Shown here: positions 54,982 through 61,588 of the stretch, one piece after another | How the letters are laid out: each line of letters opens with the position of its first letter | Numbering within the stretch: the first letter of the stretch is position 1 | NCBI RefSeq assembly: GCF_001429505.1 | Contig: NZ_LMJW01000002.1 | Span: 369-61,956 of the forward strand | Length of the DNA: 61,588 nt | DNA from: Allobosea sp. Root483D1 | GTDB lineage: Bacteria > Pseudomonadota > Alphaproteobacteria > Rhizobiales > Beijerinckiaceae | Direction: 5' to 3' | Program-made: the position numbers and the translations under genes | The notes under the pieces: generated by a model | Databases searched by the model: none | Seen by the model: the letters and a program-made list of their open reading frames with translations, nothing else | Told to the model about the DNA's origin: nothing

Positions 54982-56196
54982 TTACGCGGCCATCGCCTTG
55001 CGCAGGTTGTCGCTGACCTTGTCGAGGAAGCCGGTGGTCGAGAGGAACTTCTGGTCGGGGCCGACCAGCAGCGCCAGGTCCTTGGTCATGTCACCGGCCT
55101 CGACGGTGTCGACCGTGACCTTCTCGAGCAGCTGGGCGAACTTGGCGAGCTCGGCGTTATTGTCGAGCTTGGCACGGTGGCTGAGGCCGCGCGACCAGGC
55201 GAAGATCGAGGCGATCGAGTTGGTCGAGGTCTCCTTGCCCTTCTGGTGCTCGCGATAGTGGCGGGTCACCGTGCCGTGCGCGGCCTCGGCCTCGACGGTC
55301 TTGCCGTCCGGCGTCATCAGCACCGACGTCATCAGGCCGAGCGAGCCGAAGCCCTGCGCCACGGTGTCGGACTGCACGTCGCCATCGTAGTTCTTGCAGG
55401 CCCAGACATAGCCGCCCGACCACTTCATCGCCGACGCGACCATGTCGTCGATCAGGCGGTGCTCATAGGTGATGCCGAGCTTGTCGAACTCCGCCTTGAA
55501 CTCGGCCTGGTAGATCTCCTCGAAGATATCCTTGAAGCGCCCATCATAGGTCTTGAGGATGGTGTTCTTGGTCGAGAGATAGACCGGATACTTGCGCAGC
55601 AGGCCGTAGTTGAGCGAAGCCCGGGCGAAATCGCGGATCGAGTCGTCGAGGTTGTACATCGCCATGGCGACGCCGGCGTCCGGAGCCTTGAAGACCTCCT
55701 TCTCGATGACGTTGCCGTCCTCGCCGACGAACTTGATCGAGAGCGTGCCCTTGCCGGGGAACTTGAAGTCGGTCGCGCGGTACTGGTCGCCATAGGCATG
55801 GCGGCCGATGACGATCGGCTGCGTCCAGCCCGGGACGAGGCGCGGCACGTTCTTGCAGATGATCGGCTCGCGGAAGATCACGCCGCCGAGGATGTTACGG
55901 ATCGTGCCGTTCGGCGACTTCCACATCGACTTCAGATTGAATTCCTTCACGCGCCCTTCGTCGGGCGTGATCGTGGCGCACTTGACCGCAACGCCGTGCT
56001 TCCTGGTGGCGTTGGCGGCGTCGATCGTGACCTGATCGTCGGTCGCGTCGCGGTTCTGGACCGAGAGGTCGAAATAATCGAGCTCGAGGTCGAGATAGGG
56101 GAAGATCAGCTTGTCCTTGATGTGCTGCCAGATGATGCGGGTCATCTCGTCGCCGTCCATGTCGACGACCGGGTTGGCGACCTTGATCTTGCTCAT
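54982..56196 (-). CDS. icd: NADP-dependent isocitrate dehydrogenase
   Basis: This 404-residue TCA-cycle enzyme oxidises isocitrate to 2-oxoglutarate. The start [23 protein letters not shown] at 56196 is fixed by the family N-terminus; upstream frame extensions are not conserved. The substrate and metal blocks are [39 protein letters not shown] and [23 protein letters not shown]. It is of the homodimeric eukaryotic-like type usual in Alphaproteobacteria, not the E. coli type. It is monocistronic with a strong terminator. Confidence 0.96.
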   Translation of the reverse strand: MSKIKVANPVVDMDGDEMTRIIWQHIKDKLIFPYLDLELDYFDLSVQNRDATDDQVTIDAANATRKHGVAVKCATITPDEGRVKEFNLKSMWKSPNGTIRNILGGVIFREPIICKNVPRLVPGWTQPIVIGRHAYGDQYRATDFKFPGKGTLSIKFVGEDGNVIEKEVFKAPDAGVAMAMYNLDDSIRDFARASLNYGLLRKYPVYLSTKNTILKTYDGRFKDIFEEIYQAEFKAEFDKLGITYEHRLIDDMVASAMKWSGGYVWACKNYDGDVQSDTVAQGFGSLGLMTSVLMTPDGKTVEAEAAHGTVTRHYREHQKGKETSTNSIASIFAWSRGLSHRAKLDNNAELAKFAQLLEKVTVDTVEAGDMTKDLALLVGPDQKFLSTTGFLDKVSDNLRKAMAA

Positions 56197-56413
56197 GTGA
56201 TACGACCCCTGCTCTGGCCAAACTGGAACGATTGCAGGCAACAGCTTGACGCCACTGCCGGCCCGCGCGCTTCCTAGCGGGTTCCGGCCGAAGGGGGAAG
56301 CCGGCCTTTTGGGCAAGGCGCGGCGGGTTGACCAATGGACCCCGCGCGCGGACGCAGGGCGCCCCGCCCGCCAACGCAGTTGGCAATGCTGCGAACCGAT
56401 TTAGATTGGAGGC

Positions 56414-57133
56414 ATGACAGCCTCCTCCTCTCGCTTCGCCCTCGTCACCGGCGGCACCCGCGGCATCGGCGCCGGTGCCGCGCTCGCGCTCGCTGAAGCC
56501 GGCTACCAGGTCCTCGCCACCGGCCTCACCGACGACGAGGTCGCGGCCACGCCCGCCCATGCCGCGATCCGCCATGCCCGGCTCGACGTCACCAAGGATG
56601 CGGAGGTCGCGGCAATCGTCGCTGCTTGCGAGCGCATCGATGCTCTCGTCAATTGCGCCGGCATGATCCAGCGCGGCGGCAAGGAGTTCGAGATCGAGGC
56701 CTTCCGGCTGACGATCGAGGTCAATCTCACCGGCTCGATGCGCATGTGTCTCGCCGCGAAGGAAAAGCTCGCTCTCGCCAAGGGCGCGATCGTCAACACC
56801 GCCTCGATGCTGACCTTCCACGGCTCGGCCTATGCGCCCGGCTATTCCGCCTCGAAAGGGGGCGTCGGCCAGTTGACCAAATCGCTCGCCGCCGCCTGGG
56901 CGCAGGACGGCATCCGCGTCAACGCGGTCGCGCCTGGCTGGATCGCGACAGAACTGACAAGGCCTCTCGTCGAGGATGCGGCCCGCTCCGCGCCGATCCT
57001 GGCGCGCACGCCGATGAACCGCTGGGGCGAGCCGGGCGATGTCGGCGGCGCCGTCCTGTTCCTGCTCTCGGACGCCGCCGGCTTCGTCACCGGCGCGATC
57101 CTGCCGGTCGACGGCGGTTATCTCGCCGTCTGA
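56414..57133 (+). CDS. SDR family oxidoreductase
   Basis: This 239-residue short-chain dehydrogenase has TGGTRGIGAG near residues 13-22, NCAG, the catalytic Ser in NTASM, and Tyr-Lys in YSASKGG. The C-terminal FVTGAILPVDGGYLAV is standard. It is followed after 88 bases by a cupin dioxygenase-like gene. Together they may convert a hydroxylated aryl ketone or alcohol; the substrate is unknown. Confidence 0.87.
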   Translation: MTASSSRFALVTGGTRGIGAGAALALAEAGYQVLATGLTDDEVAATPAHAAIRHARLDVTKDAEVAAIVAACERIDALVNCAGMIQRGGKEFEIEAFRLTIEVNLTGSMRMCLAAKEKLALAKGAIVNTASMLTFHGSAYAPGYSASKGGVGQLTKSLAAAWAQDGIRVNAVAPGWIATELTRPLVEDAARSAPILARTPMNRWGEPGDVGGAVLFLLSDAAGFVTGAILPVDGGYLAV

Positions 57134-57221
57134 AAGACTGAGAAACATCAGCGACCTGGCGGCGTTTCCTGAATCGATCGCCAAGCCAGCTGAATCAAAA
57201 CCTGACTCGGAGGAAATAGCG

Positions 57222-57767
57222 ATGAACAAGGTCAGCCCGGTCCCCGTCCAGGTCAGCACCGAGGAGCGCTGGACCCCGTACCGCCATCCGCAGCCGAAGG
57301 ACTCGCCGCCCGAGTTGATCGTCCCCAACGTCATCCCCGAGGACGAGCGCGTCTGGGTGCCGGTCGATGACAATGTCTGGTTCCGGCCTTTATGCCTCTC
57401 GGTGACGCGCGGCTACTGGATGAACCTGCTGCGCGTGCGCCGCGCCGGAGTGCTCTCGCGCCATCGCCATCCCCAGCCGGTTCATGGCTATGTGCTCCGG
57501 GGCAAGTGGCGCTACCTCGAACATGACTGGGTCGCGACGGAAGGGTCGTATGTCTACGAGGCGCCCGGCGAGACCCATACCCTGGTGGTCGACCCCGATG
57601 TCGAGGAGATGATCACCATGTTCCAGGTCAACGGCGCGATGATCTATGTCGACCCGGACGGCAAATGCCTCGGCTATGACGACGTCTTCACCCGGCTCGA
57701 CAAATGCCGCGCCCACTATGCCACCAACGGGCTCGGGGCGGACTACGCCGATCAGTTCATCCGCTGA
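57222..57767 (+). CDS. 2,4'-dihydroxyacetophenone dioxygenase-like cupin
   Basis: This 181-residue single-domain cupin has metal-site histidines in SRHRHPQPVHGYVL and in APGETHTLVV, plus an acidic residue between. Its overall pattern (PPELIVPNVIPEDERVWVPVDDNVWFRPLCLSVTRGYW) recalls the dihydroxyacetophenone dioxygenase family, non-haem iron enzymes that split the C-C bond beside the ring ketone. The start is the ATG at 57222, with CGGAGGAAA upstream. Its stop directly abuts the fliX stop of the other strand. Confidence 0.75.
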   Translation: MNKVSPVPVQVSTEERWTPYRHPQPKDSPPELIVPNVIPEDERVWVPVDDNVWFRPLCLSVTRGYWMNLLRVRRAGVLSRHRHPQPVHGYVLRGKWRYLEHDWVATEGSYVYEAPGETHTLVVDPDVEEMITMFQVNGAMIYVDPDGKCLGYDDVFTRLDKCRAHYATNGLGADYADQFIR

Positions 57768-58175
57768 TCAGCGCCCGAGCTTCGCCAGCTCCACCGCGGC
57801 GCGCAATTCGATATGGGCGAGCACCTCGTCGAGACGTGGATCGTCGGTCGCCTCGCGCCTGGCCGAGAGCATCGCCTTCAGCCGCTCGAGCTCTGCCGGC
57901 GAGACGCGCCCGGAGAGTAGAGCTGCCTTGAGCCGGTCGAGCCCGTCGAGCAGGTCGTGGCCGCGGCGGGCCTGGCGCCGCTTGCGCTCCTGCCCGTCCT
58001 CCTCGGACTGGACAGCAAGCAGCCCGTCGAGCGAGCCGGCATGGCTCACGGCCGCGCCCTGCGCCGACGCCGCGTTCTCGCGCGCCGGCAGGCGGAAGGT
58101 CGAACCACCAGTCGACGGACTACGACTTGTCGAGGTCGTCGAGGCGATAGGGCTGCGCTGGTCGATGCGGATCAT
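57768..58175 (-). CDS. fliX: Flagellar assembly regulator FliX
   Basis: This 135-residue protein starts MIRIDQRSPIASTTSTSRS at the ATG at 58175. The C-terminal helical block is GHDLLDGLDRLKAALLSGRVSPAELERLKAML ... DPRLDEVLAHIELRAAVELAKL. Both fit FliX. In Caulobacter FliX couples basal-body assembly to the sigma-54 activator FlbD. A CtrA-like box upstream, and sigma-54 promoters at flgI and flgF in this window, are consistent with that role. It is divergent from flgI. Confidence 0.85.
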   Translation of the reverse strand: MIRIDQRSPIASTTSTSRSPSTGGSTFRLPARENAASAQGAAVSHAGSLDGLLAVQSEEDGQERKRRQARRGHDLLDGLDRLKAALLSGRVSPAELERLKAMLSARREATDDPRLDEVLAHIELRAAVELAKLGR

Positions 58176-58248
58176 CACGCTCTCGCAAGGTCGGCCAAAA
58201 AGGCGCTGCACGGACGCTGCCCACCCACATCCTTGTGCCGGCAACGTG

Positions 58249-58264
58249 GTTAACGAGTGGTAAA
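58249..58264 (-). promoter_or_regulatory. CtrA-like box before fliX
   Basis: Read leftward, the site is TTTACCACTCGTTAAC, TTAA-N7-TTAAC with one changed base. It is 74 bases before the fliX start within the 253-base fliX-flgI gap. Apart from this box and the sigma-54 site, that gap shows no gene. Confidence 0.5.
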
Positions 58265-58378
58265 TCACCCGGCAGGATTTGCCGGGGCGGCAGCTTTGCG
58301 CCGGCTGCCACTCCCTACAGGATCAGGCCACTCATCTCTAAAATCCTGATTAAAAAGCGTTTTCACTTTCTCCTGAAT

Positions 58379-58394
58379 TGGCACGCTCTTCGCA
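58379..58394 (+). promoter_or_regulatory. Sigma-54 promoter of flgI
   Basis: TGGCACGCTCTTCGCA fits TGGCACG-N4-TTGCW except for one base in the -12 block. The GG and GC spacing is correct. It would start transcription near 58405, 24 bases before the flgI ATG. Confidence 0.72.
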
Positions 58395-58428
58395 CTGGAT
58401 GGGCGACAACAGATTCACCCGGTGCCAA

Positions 58429-59679
58429 ATGCCTCGCCTCTTTCGCCTCCGCCACCTGCTGACGCCGCTCGCAGCCCTGCTGCTGGCCGGCGCTGCCATG
58501 GCGGCCGATCTTGCTCCGGCGGTTTCGCCGAGCCGTGGCGGCAACGGCGTCAGCAGCCACGCTCCGGCACGCAACGGCGCGGCCGAGGCTGGCGCCTCGC
58601 GAACCGCCTTCGCCGGCAGCGGCGGCATGGGAACCGCGCTCTCGCGCATCAAGGACCTGGCCTCGGTCGAGGGCGTGCGCAGCAACCAGATCCTCGGCTA
58701 CGGCATCGTCGTCGGCCTCAACGGCACCGGCGACACGCTCAACAACGCCCCCTTCACCAAGCAGTCGCTGCAGGCGATGCTGGAACGCCTCGGCGTCAAC
58801 ACGCGCGGCGCCAGCATGCGCACCGCCAACGTCGCAGCGGTGATGATCACCGCCAATCTGCCGCCCTTCGCCGTCCAGGGCACACGGCTCGACGTCACCG
58901 TCTCGGCACTGGGTGACTCCAAGTCGCTGCAAGGCGGCACGTTGCTGGCGACTCCGCTGCTCGGTGCCGATGGCGAGGTCTATGCCGTCTCGCAGGGGCC
59001 CGTGGCGATCGCCGGCTTCTCGGCCGAGGCCGACGCCGCCAAGATCACCCGCGGTGTCCCGACCGTCGGCCGTATCGCCAATGGCGGCCTGATCGAGCGC
59101 GAGATCGATTTTGCCCTCAACAAGCTGAAGACGCTGCGCCTGTCGCTGCGCAATCCCGACCTCACCACGGCGCGCCGCATCGCCGCCGCGATCAACGACT
59201 TCCTCGGCGGCGACTCGGCCGAGCCGACCGACCCCTCGACCGTGGTGCTGCAGATTCCGCCCCGATTCCAGGGCAACATGATCCGGCTGCTCACCGACAT
59301 CGAGCAGCTCCGGGTCGAGCCCGACCAGATCGCCCGCGTCGTCATCGACGAGCGCTCCGGCATCATCGTGATGGGCAAGGACGTCCGCGTCTCCACCGTC
59401 GCGGTCGCCCAGGGCAACCTGACCGTGACGATCTCCGAGGAGCCGCAGGTCAGCCAGCCGAACGAGTTTGGCCAGGGCCGGACGGTCGTCGTGCCGCGCA
59501 GCAACGTCAAGGTCGACACCGAGGGCACCAACAAGCTCGCCCTAGTCAAGGAGAGCGTGACCCTGCGCGAGCTGGTCGACGGGCTCAACGCCCTCGGCCT
59601 CGGCCCGCGCGACCTGCTTTCCATCCTGCAAGCCATCAAGGCAGCCGGCGCGCTGCAAGCCGACATCGAGGTGATGTAA
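58429..59679 (+). CDS. flgI: Flagellar P-ring protein FlgI
   Basis: This 416-residue periplasmic P-ring subunit starts MPRLFRLRHLLTPLAALLLAG at the ATG at 58429, and the signal is cut near AAMAADL. The conserved body begins RIKDLASVEGVRSNQILGYGIVVGLNGTGD and ends LVDGLNALGLGPRDLLSILQAIKAAGALQADIEVM. Between signal and body lies an added low-complexity stretch of about 50 residues, rich in Ala, Gly and Ser, not seen in enteric FlgI. It leads an operon with the rod-binding and FlgN-like genes. Confidence 0.95.
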   Translation: MPRLFRLRHLLTPLAALLLAGAAMAADLAPAVSPSRGGNGVSSHAPARNGAAEAGASRTAFAGSGGMGTALSRIKDLASVEGVRSNQILGYGIVVGLNGTGDTLNNAPFTKQSLQAMLERLGVNTRGASMRTANVAAVMITANLPPFAVQGTRLDVTVSALGDSKSLQGGTLLATPLLGADGEVYAVSQGPVAIAGFSAEADAAKITRGVPTVGRIANGGLIEREIDFALNKLKTLRLSLRNPDLTTARRIAAAINDFLGGDSAEPTDPSTVVLQIPPRFQGNMIRLLTDIEQLRVEPDQIARVVIDERSGIIVMGKDVRVSTVAVAQGNLTVTISEEPQVSQPNEFGQGRTVVVPRSNVKVDTEGTNKLALVKESVTLRELVDGLNALGLGPRDLLSILQAIKAAGALQADIEVM

Positions 59680-60020
59680 TGACTGCCATCCTCGCCGCCC
59701 CTGCCGCCAAGCTCGCCATCGGCGCCGCCGTCAATCTCGCTGGCGGCATCGCCGACGCGCTCAGCTCCTCGCAGAGCAAGGCGAAGAAGACGGCCGCCGA
59801 TTTCGAGACCGTCTTCCTCGAGAACTTCACCCAGACCATGATGAACTCGAACGGGACCGAAGGCCCGCTCGGCGAGAATGGCGTTGGCGGCGATGTCTGG
59901 CGCTCCATGCTGACGCAGGAATACGCCAAGCAGTTGCAGCGGGCCGGCGGCGTCGGCCTCTCGGACCAGATCATGCGCGACCTGATCCAGGTCCAGGCTT
60001 CGGGAGCCGGCAATGTTTGA
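59679..60020 (+). CDS. FlgJ-type rod-binding protein without muramidase domain
   Basis: This 113-residue protein has the rod-binding domain of FlgJ (KKTAADFETVFLENFTQTMM ... GGDVWRSMLTQEYAKQLQRAGGVGLSDQIMRDLI). The peptidoglycan-hydrolase half of enteric FlgJ is absent, as is usual in Alphaproteobacteria. Its ATG shares one base with the flgI stop, and its end overlaps the next gene by eight bases. Confidence 0.88.
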   Translation: MTAILAAPAAKLAIGAAVNLAGGIADALSSSQSKAKKTAADFETVFLENFTQTMMNSNGTEGPLGENGVGGDVWRSMLTQEYAKQLQRAGGVGLSDQIMRDLIQVQASGAGNV

Positions 60021-60501
60021 CCGGATGCGCGTCGTCGACGAGCGCCCGCGCATCTCGAACGCCGTCGAGGCCGAAAGCCTGATCGAAACCATCCTGGAGA
60101 CGCTCGGCGCCCTCTCCCATGTCGTCGGCGAGGAGACCGGGCTGGTCAAGGCCGGGCGCCTCAAGGACGCGATGGAGCGCGAGACGCGCAAGGCCGAGCT
60201 CGCCGGCAGCTATATGAAGGGTGTGGAGCAGGTCAAACTGAATGCGGTGGCGCTCGCTCGCTTCGCCCCGGAGAAGGTCAAGCGCCTGAAGAACGCCCAC
60301 ATCGCCTTCCAGGAGCTGATCGATCTCAACCAGACGGTGCTGGCGACGGCGCGGGCGATCTCGGAATCGATCATGCGCGACCTGGCGGCCGACGCCAACA
60401 AGCAGAACAGGGCGCCCGGCTACGGACCGACCGCGACCGTCGGCGCCGGAGTCTTCGCCCGGCCCAATGCCGGACCGCTGGTGGTCTCGAAGAGTCTGTG
60501 A
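60013..60501 (+). CDS. FlgN-like flagellar chaperone
   Basis: This 162-residue, mostly helical protein (about residues 18-120: SLIETILETLGALSHVVGEETGLVKAGRLKDAMERETRK ... HIAFQELIDLNQTVLATARAISESIM) has a glycine/proline-rich tail. It resembles the FlgN family of chaperones for hook-filament junction proteins. It overlaps the rod-binding gene and lies upstream of flaG-like and flagellin genes. No hook-junction gene is in view. Confidence 0.7.
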   Translation: MFDRMRVVDERPRISNAVEAESLIETILETLGALSHVVGEETGLVKAGRLKDAMERETRKAELAGSYMKGVEQVKLNAVALARFAPEKVKRLKNAHIAFQELIDLNQTVLATARAISESIMRDLAADANKQNRAPGYGPTATVGAGVFARPNAGPLVVSKSL

Positions 60502-60588
60502 GACTCGCAAACGTAAGAAGAGCCGCCCCAGCAACTGCGGCATGGTGAGATCAAGCGCTTGTCGCAGGCGAAGAACAACATGGTTAAG

Positions 60589-60609
60589 CTCGATCGAGAC
60601 TCGATCGAG
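60589..60609. repeat. Tandem palindromes before the FlaG-like gene
   Basis: CTCGATCGAG occurs twice, starting at 60589 and 60600, an 11-base step of about one helical turn. Each copy is a perfect palindrome. A TTAACCAT-type half-site, read on the other strand, adjoins at 60580-60587. The rest of the 244-base gap shows two more TTAACTCT stretches and no gene. It looks like a double operator. Confidence 0.5.
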
Positions 60610-60745
60610 CGCGCATTAACTCTGTCCATGCGCAGAAAAAGCGCGAAATGCGCTGCAATTTACCAATTTCTCTAACGGCACATTTAACTCTCTGCCGCAC
60701 ATTCTCGCTCTTGGAAGAAGTCCGCCTTTGCGAGAGGAGTCCAGA

Positions 60746-61216
60746 ATGGATTTCGGCGCGACACCCAAGACGTTCGCGACCGGTGCCGTCCAGGCGACGA
60801 TTCGCACCGACATTTCCGTCCAGAACGGCGCGACCCCGGTCGAGCTCCCACCGGAGAAGACCGTCCGGTCGGTACCCGCCGGCGAGCCGGTCCAGCTCGA
60901 CATCCGTGCCCGCGCCGAAGAGCGTCGCTCAGACGCGCAACGTCAGCAGAGCACGCAGGACGATAAGGCCCAGCAGCGTCGCTTCGACGAACAGCGTCGC
61001 CAGCAGGATCTGCGTGACGTGATCGAGCGGCGCCTCGATATCGATCCGAAGACGCGCAGTGTCATCTTGCGCAAGACCAACCGCGACACCGGCGAAGTGG
61101 TCGAGCAATTGCCAGACGAGACTCTGCTGAAAATGCGCGTCTGGTCACGCGAGATTCTTGAACGCAATCGCGAGGCGGAAGCGTCCCGCAGCCATGAGGT
61201 CGAGCGCCTCGCCTGA
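60746..61216 (+). CDS. FlaG-like flagellar protein
   Basis: This 156-residue protein starts MDFGATPKTF at the ATG at 60746, with GAGAGGAGT upstream. The middle is rich in Arg, Gln and Asp (RRSDAQRQQSTQDDKAQQRR). The C-terminal block DPKTRSVILRKTNRDTGEVVEQLPDETLLKMRVWSREIL follows the FlaG pattern (conserved KTRxVIxK ... TGEVVxQxPDE). FlaG affects filament length in other bacteria. A strong terminator follows, and the flagellin gene is next. Confidence 0.72.
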   Translation: MDFGATPKTFATGAVQATIRTDISVQNGATPVELPPEKTVRSVPAGEPVQLDIRARAEERRSDAQRQQSTQDDKAQQRRFDEQRRQQDLRDVIERRLDIDPKTRSVILRKTNRDTGEVVEQLPDETLLKMRVWSREILERNREAEASRSHEVERLA

Positions 61217-61242
61217 GCTCTGCCGCCCTCACTCACCTTTTG

Positions 61243-61272
61243 ACGCCGCCGGCAACCACCGGCGGCGTTTTT
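61243..61272 (+). terminator. Terminator after the FlaG-like gene
   Basis: A perfect stem ACGCCGCCGG / CCGGCGGCGT with a six-base loop is followed by five T. It separates the FlaG-like gene from flagellin. Confidence 0.92.
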
Positions 61273-61453
61273 CGTTCGGCCAGGCGAGCCAGGCCGCAGC
61301 GGCCTCGGCGTGGCAATATTTTACGCTCGTTAACTAGTTCCCGACTTCGCCCAAATTGCAGGCAATTCGCCGGCTCGGATTCACCGCTCGTTACGAAATC
61401 GGCCGCATCCTCCCTCGGTCGCGGCCAGAACGGTCGCGATGCCAGAAGGCACC

Positions 61454-61468
61454 ATACCAGGAAGGTAT
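61454..61468 (+). promoter_or_regulatory. Small hairpin around the flagellin ribosome binding site
   Basis: ATACC-AGGAA-GGTAT forms a 5-bp stem whose loop carries the AGGAA ribosome binding site, 6 bases before the flagellin ATG. It could let a factor such as FlbT, which acts on flagellin mRNA leaders in Caulobacter, control translation. This is inference. Confidence 0.4.
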
Positions 61469-61474
61469 CGAAAT

Positions 61475-61588
61475 ATGGCCGTTTCTCTCTCTGCCGGCGT
61501 CCGGAACAATCTCTCGACGCTGCAATCGACCGCCGCCCAGTCCTCGCAGATCCAGAACCGTCTCGCCACCGGCAAGAAGGTCAACTCC
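61475..61588 (+). CDS. Flagellin (3' partial)
   Basis: Only 38 codons are in the window (MAVSLSAGVRNNLSTLQSTA, then AQSSQIQNRLATGKKVNS). They give the D0-D1 opening of flagellin, including the LATGKKVNS block found in all flagellins. AGGAAGG lies 7 bases before the ATG. The gene runs off the window, so its length and copy number cannot be judged. Confidence 0.93.
   Translation, partial: MAVSLSAGVRNNLSTLQSTAAQSSQIQNRLATGKKVNS

Noticed and set aside
61311..61333. A TGGCA...GC sigma-54 pattern and a TTTT-N7-TTAAC CtrA pattern before flagellin
   Set aside because: The GG-GC spacing is one base off, and the first CtrA half matches at only two of four bases.
61360..61375. A sigma-54-like site (AGGCAATTCGCCGGCT) before flagellin
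   Set aside because: GG and GC have the right spacing, but most other consensus positions differ. It is too weak to list as a promoter.

Overview
The window is high-GC DNA with alphaproteobacterial, Hyphomicrobiales-type gene content. The evidence is a CckA-type cell-cycle kinase beside flhB, FliX, MotE and DUF6468-type flagellar genes, a one-cysteine DksA, CtrA-like TTAA-N7-TTAAC boxes and a GAAC-N7-GAAC SOS box at recA. A Bosea-like genus is my best guess; this is inference from gene content and order only. The window opens inside one gene and ends 38 codons into a flagellin gene. I saw no rRNA, tRNA, CRISPR array or insertion sequence.

Left part (1-13.6 kb): the 3' end of an unknown exported or membrane-anchored protein and dksA, then two divergent operons about a 254-bp control region. 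The leftward operon carries a GntR repressor, an SDR, a hydroxymuconic-semialdehyde-type dehydrogenase, an HpaH hydratase and an HpaI aldolase. The rightward operon carries a five-gene Liv-type ABC importer, two tandem type I extradiol dioxygenase paralogs (the first lacking every metal ligand) and a class II aldolase-fold protein lacking its zinc histidines. Together they look like uptake plus meta-cleavage of an unidentified aromatic compound, and this is the best candidate here for an undescribed system.

Flagellar blocks: flgF-flgG-flgA-flgH run leftward (13.8-17.2 kb), and fliL-fliM-DUF6468-motE run rightward (17.5-20.4 kb). A large periplasmic TPR protein (23.8-27.2 kb) is followed by fliO-fliP leftward and flgB-flgC-fliE-fliQ-fliR-flhB-cckA rightward (27.2-35.6 kb). 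A last block (57.8-61.6 kb) has fliX, flgI, a rod-binding protein, an flgN-like gene, a flaG-like gene and the start of flagellin. CtrA-like boxes lie before fliL, flgB, fliX and the TPR gene, and sigma-54 promoters lie before flgF and flgI. This suggests a CckA-CtrA plus RpoN hierarchy. A small catabolic island (TctC-type binding protein, CnbZ-like deaminase, LysR regulator; 20.4-23.4 kb) interrupts the flagellar genes.

Right-middle part (35.7-57.8 kb): an RND efflux adaptor and pump, a SnoaL-like protein, a DUF1330-crotonase pair divergent from a TetR regulator, two unknown membrane proteins, recA, alaS, a cyclic-nucleotide-gated-type potassium channel with an exported partner, a GFA protein, and nrdA-nrdB. 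The NrdB sequence is class Ic (Phe at the radical position), and nrdA is preceded by a cobalamin riboswitch. Next to the riboswitch, on the other strand, lies a frameshifted fragment of metE. The block ends with icd and an SDR plus a 2,4'-dihydroxyacetophenone-dioxygenase-like cupin.
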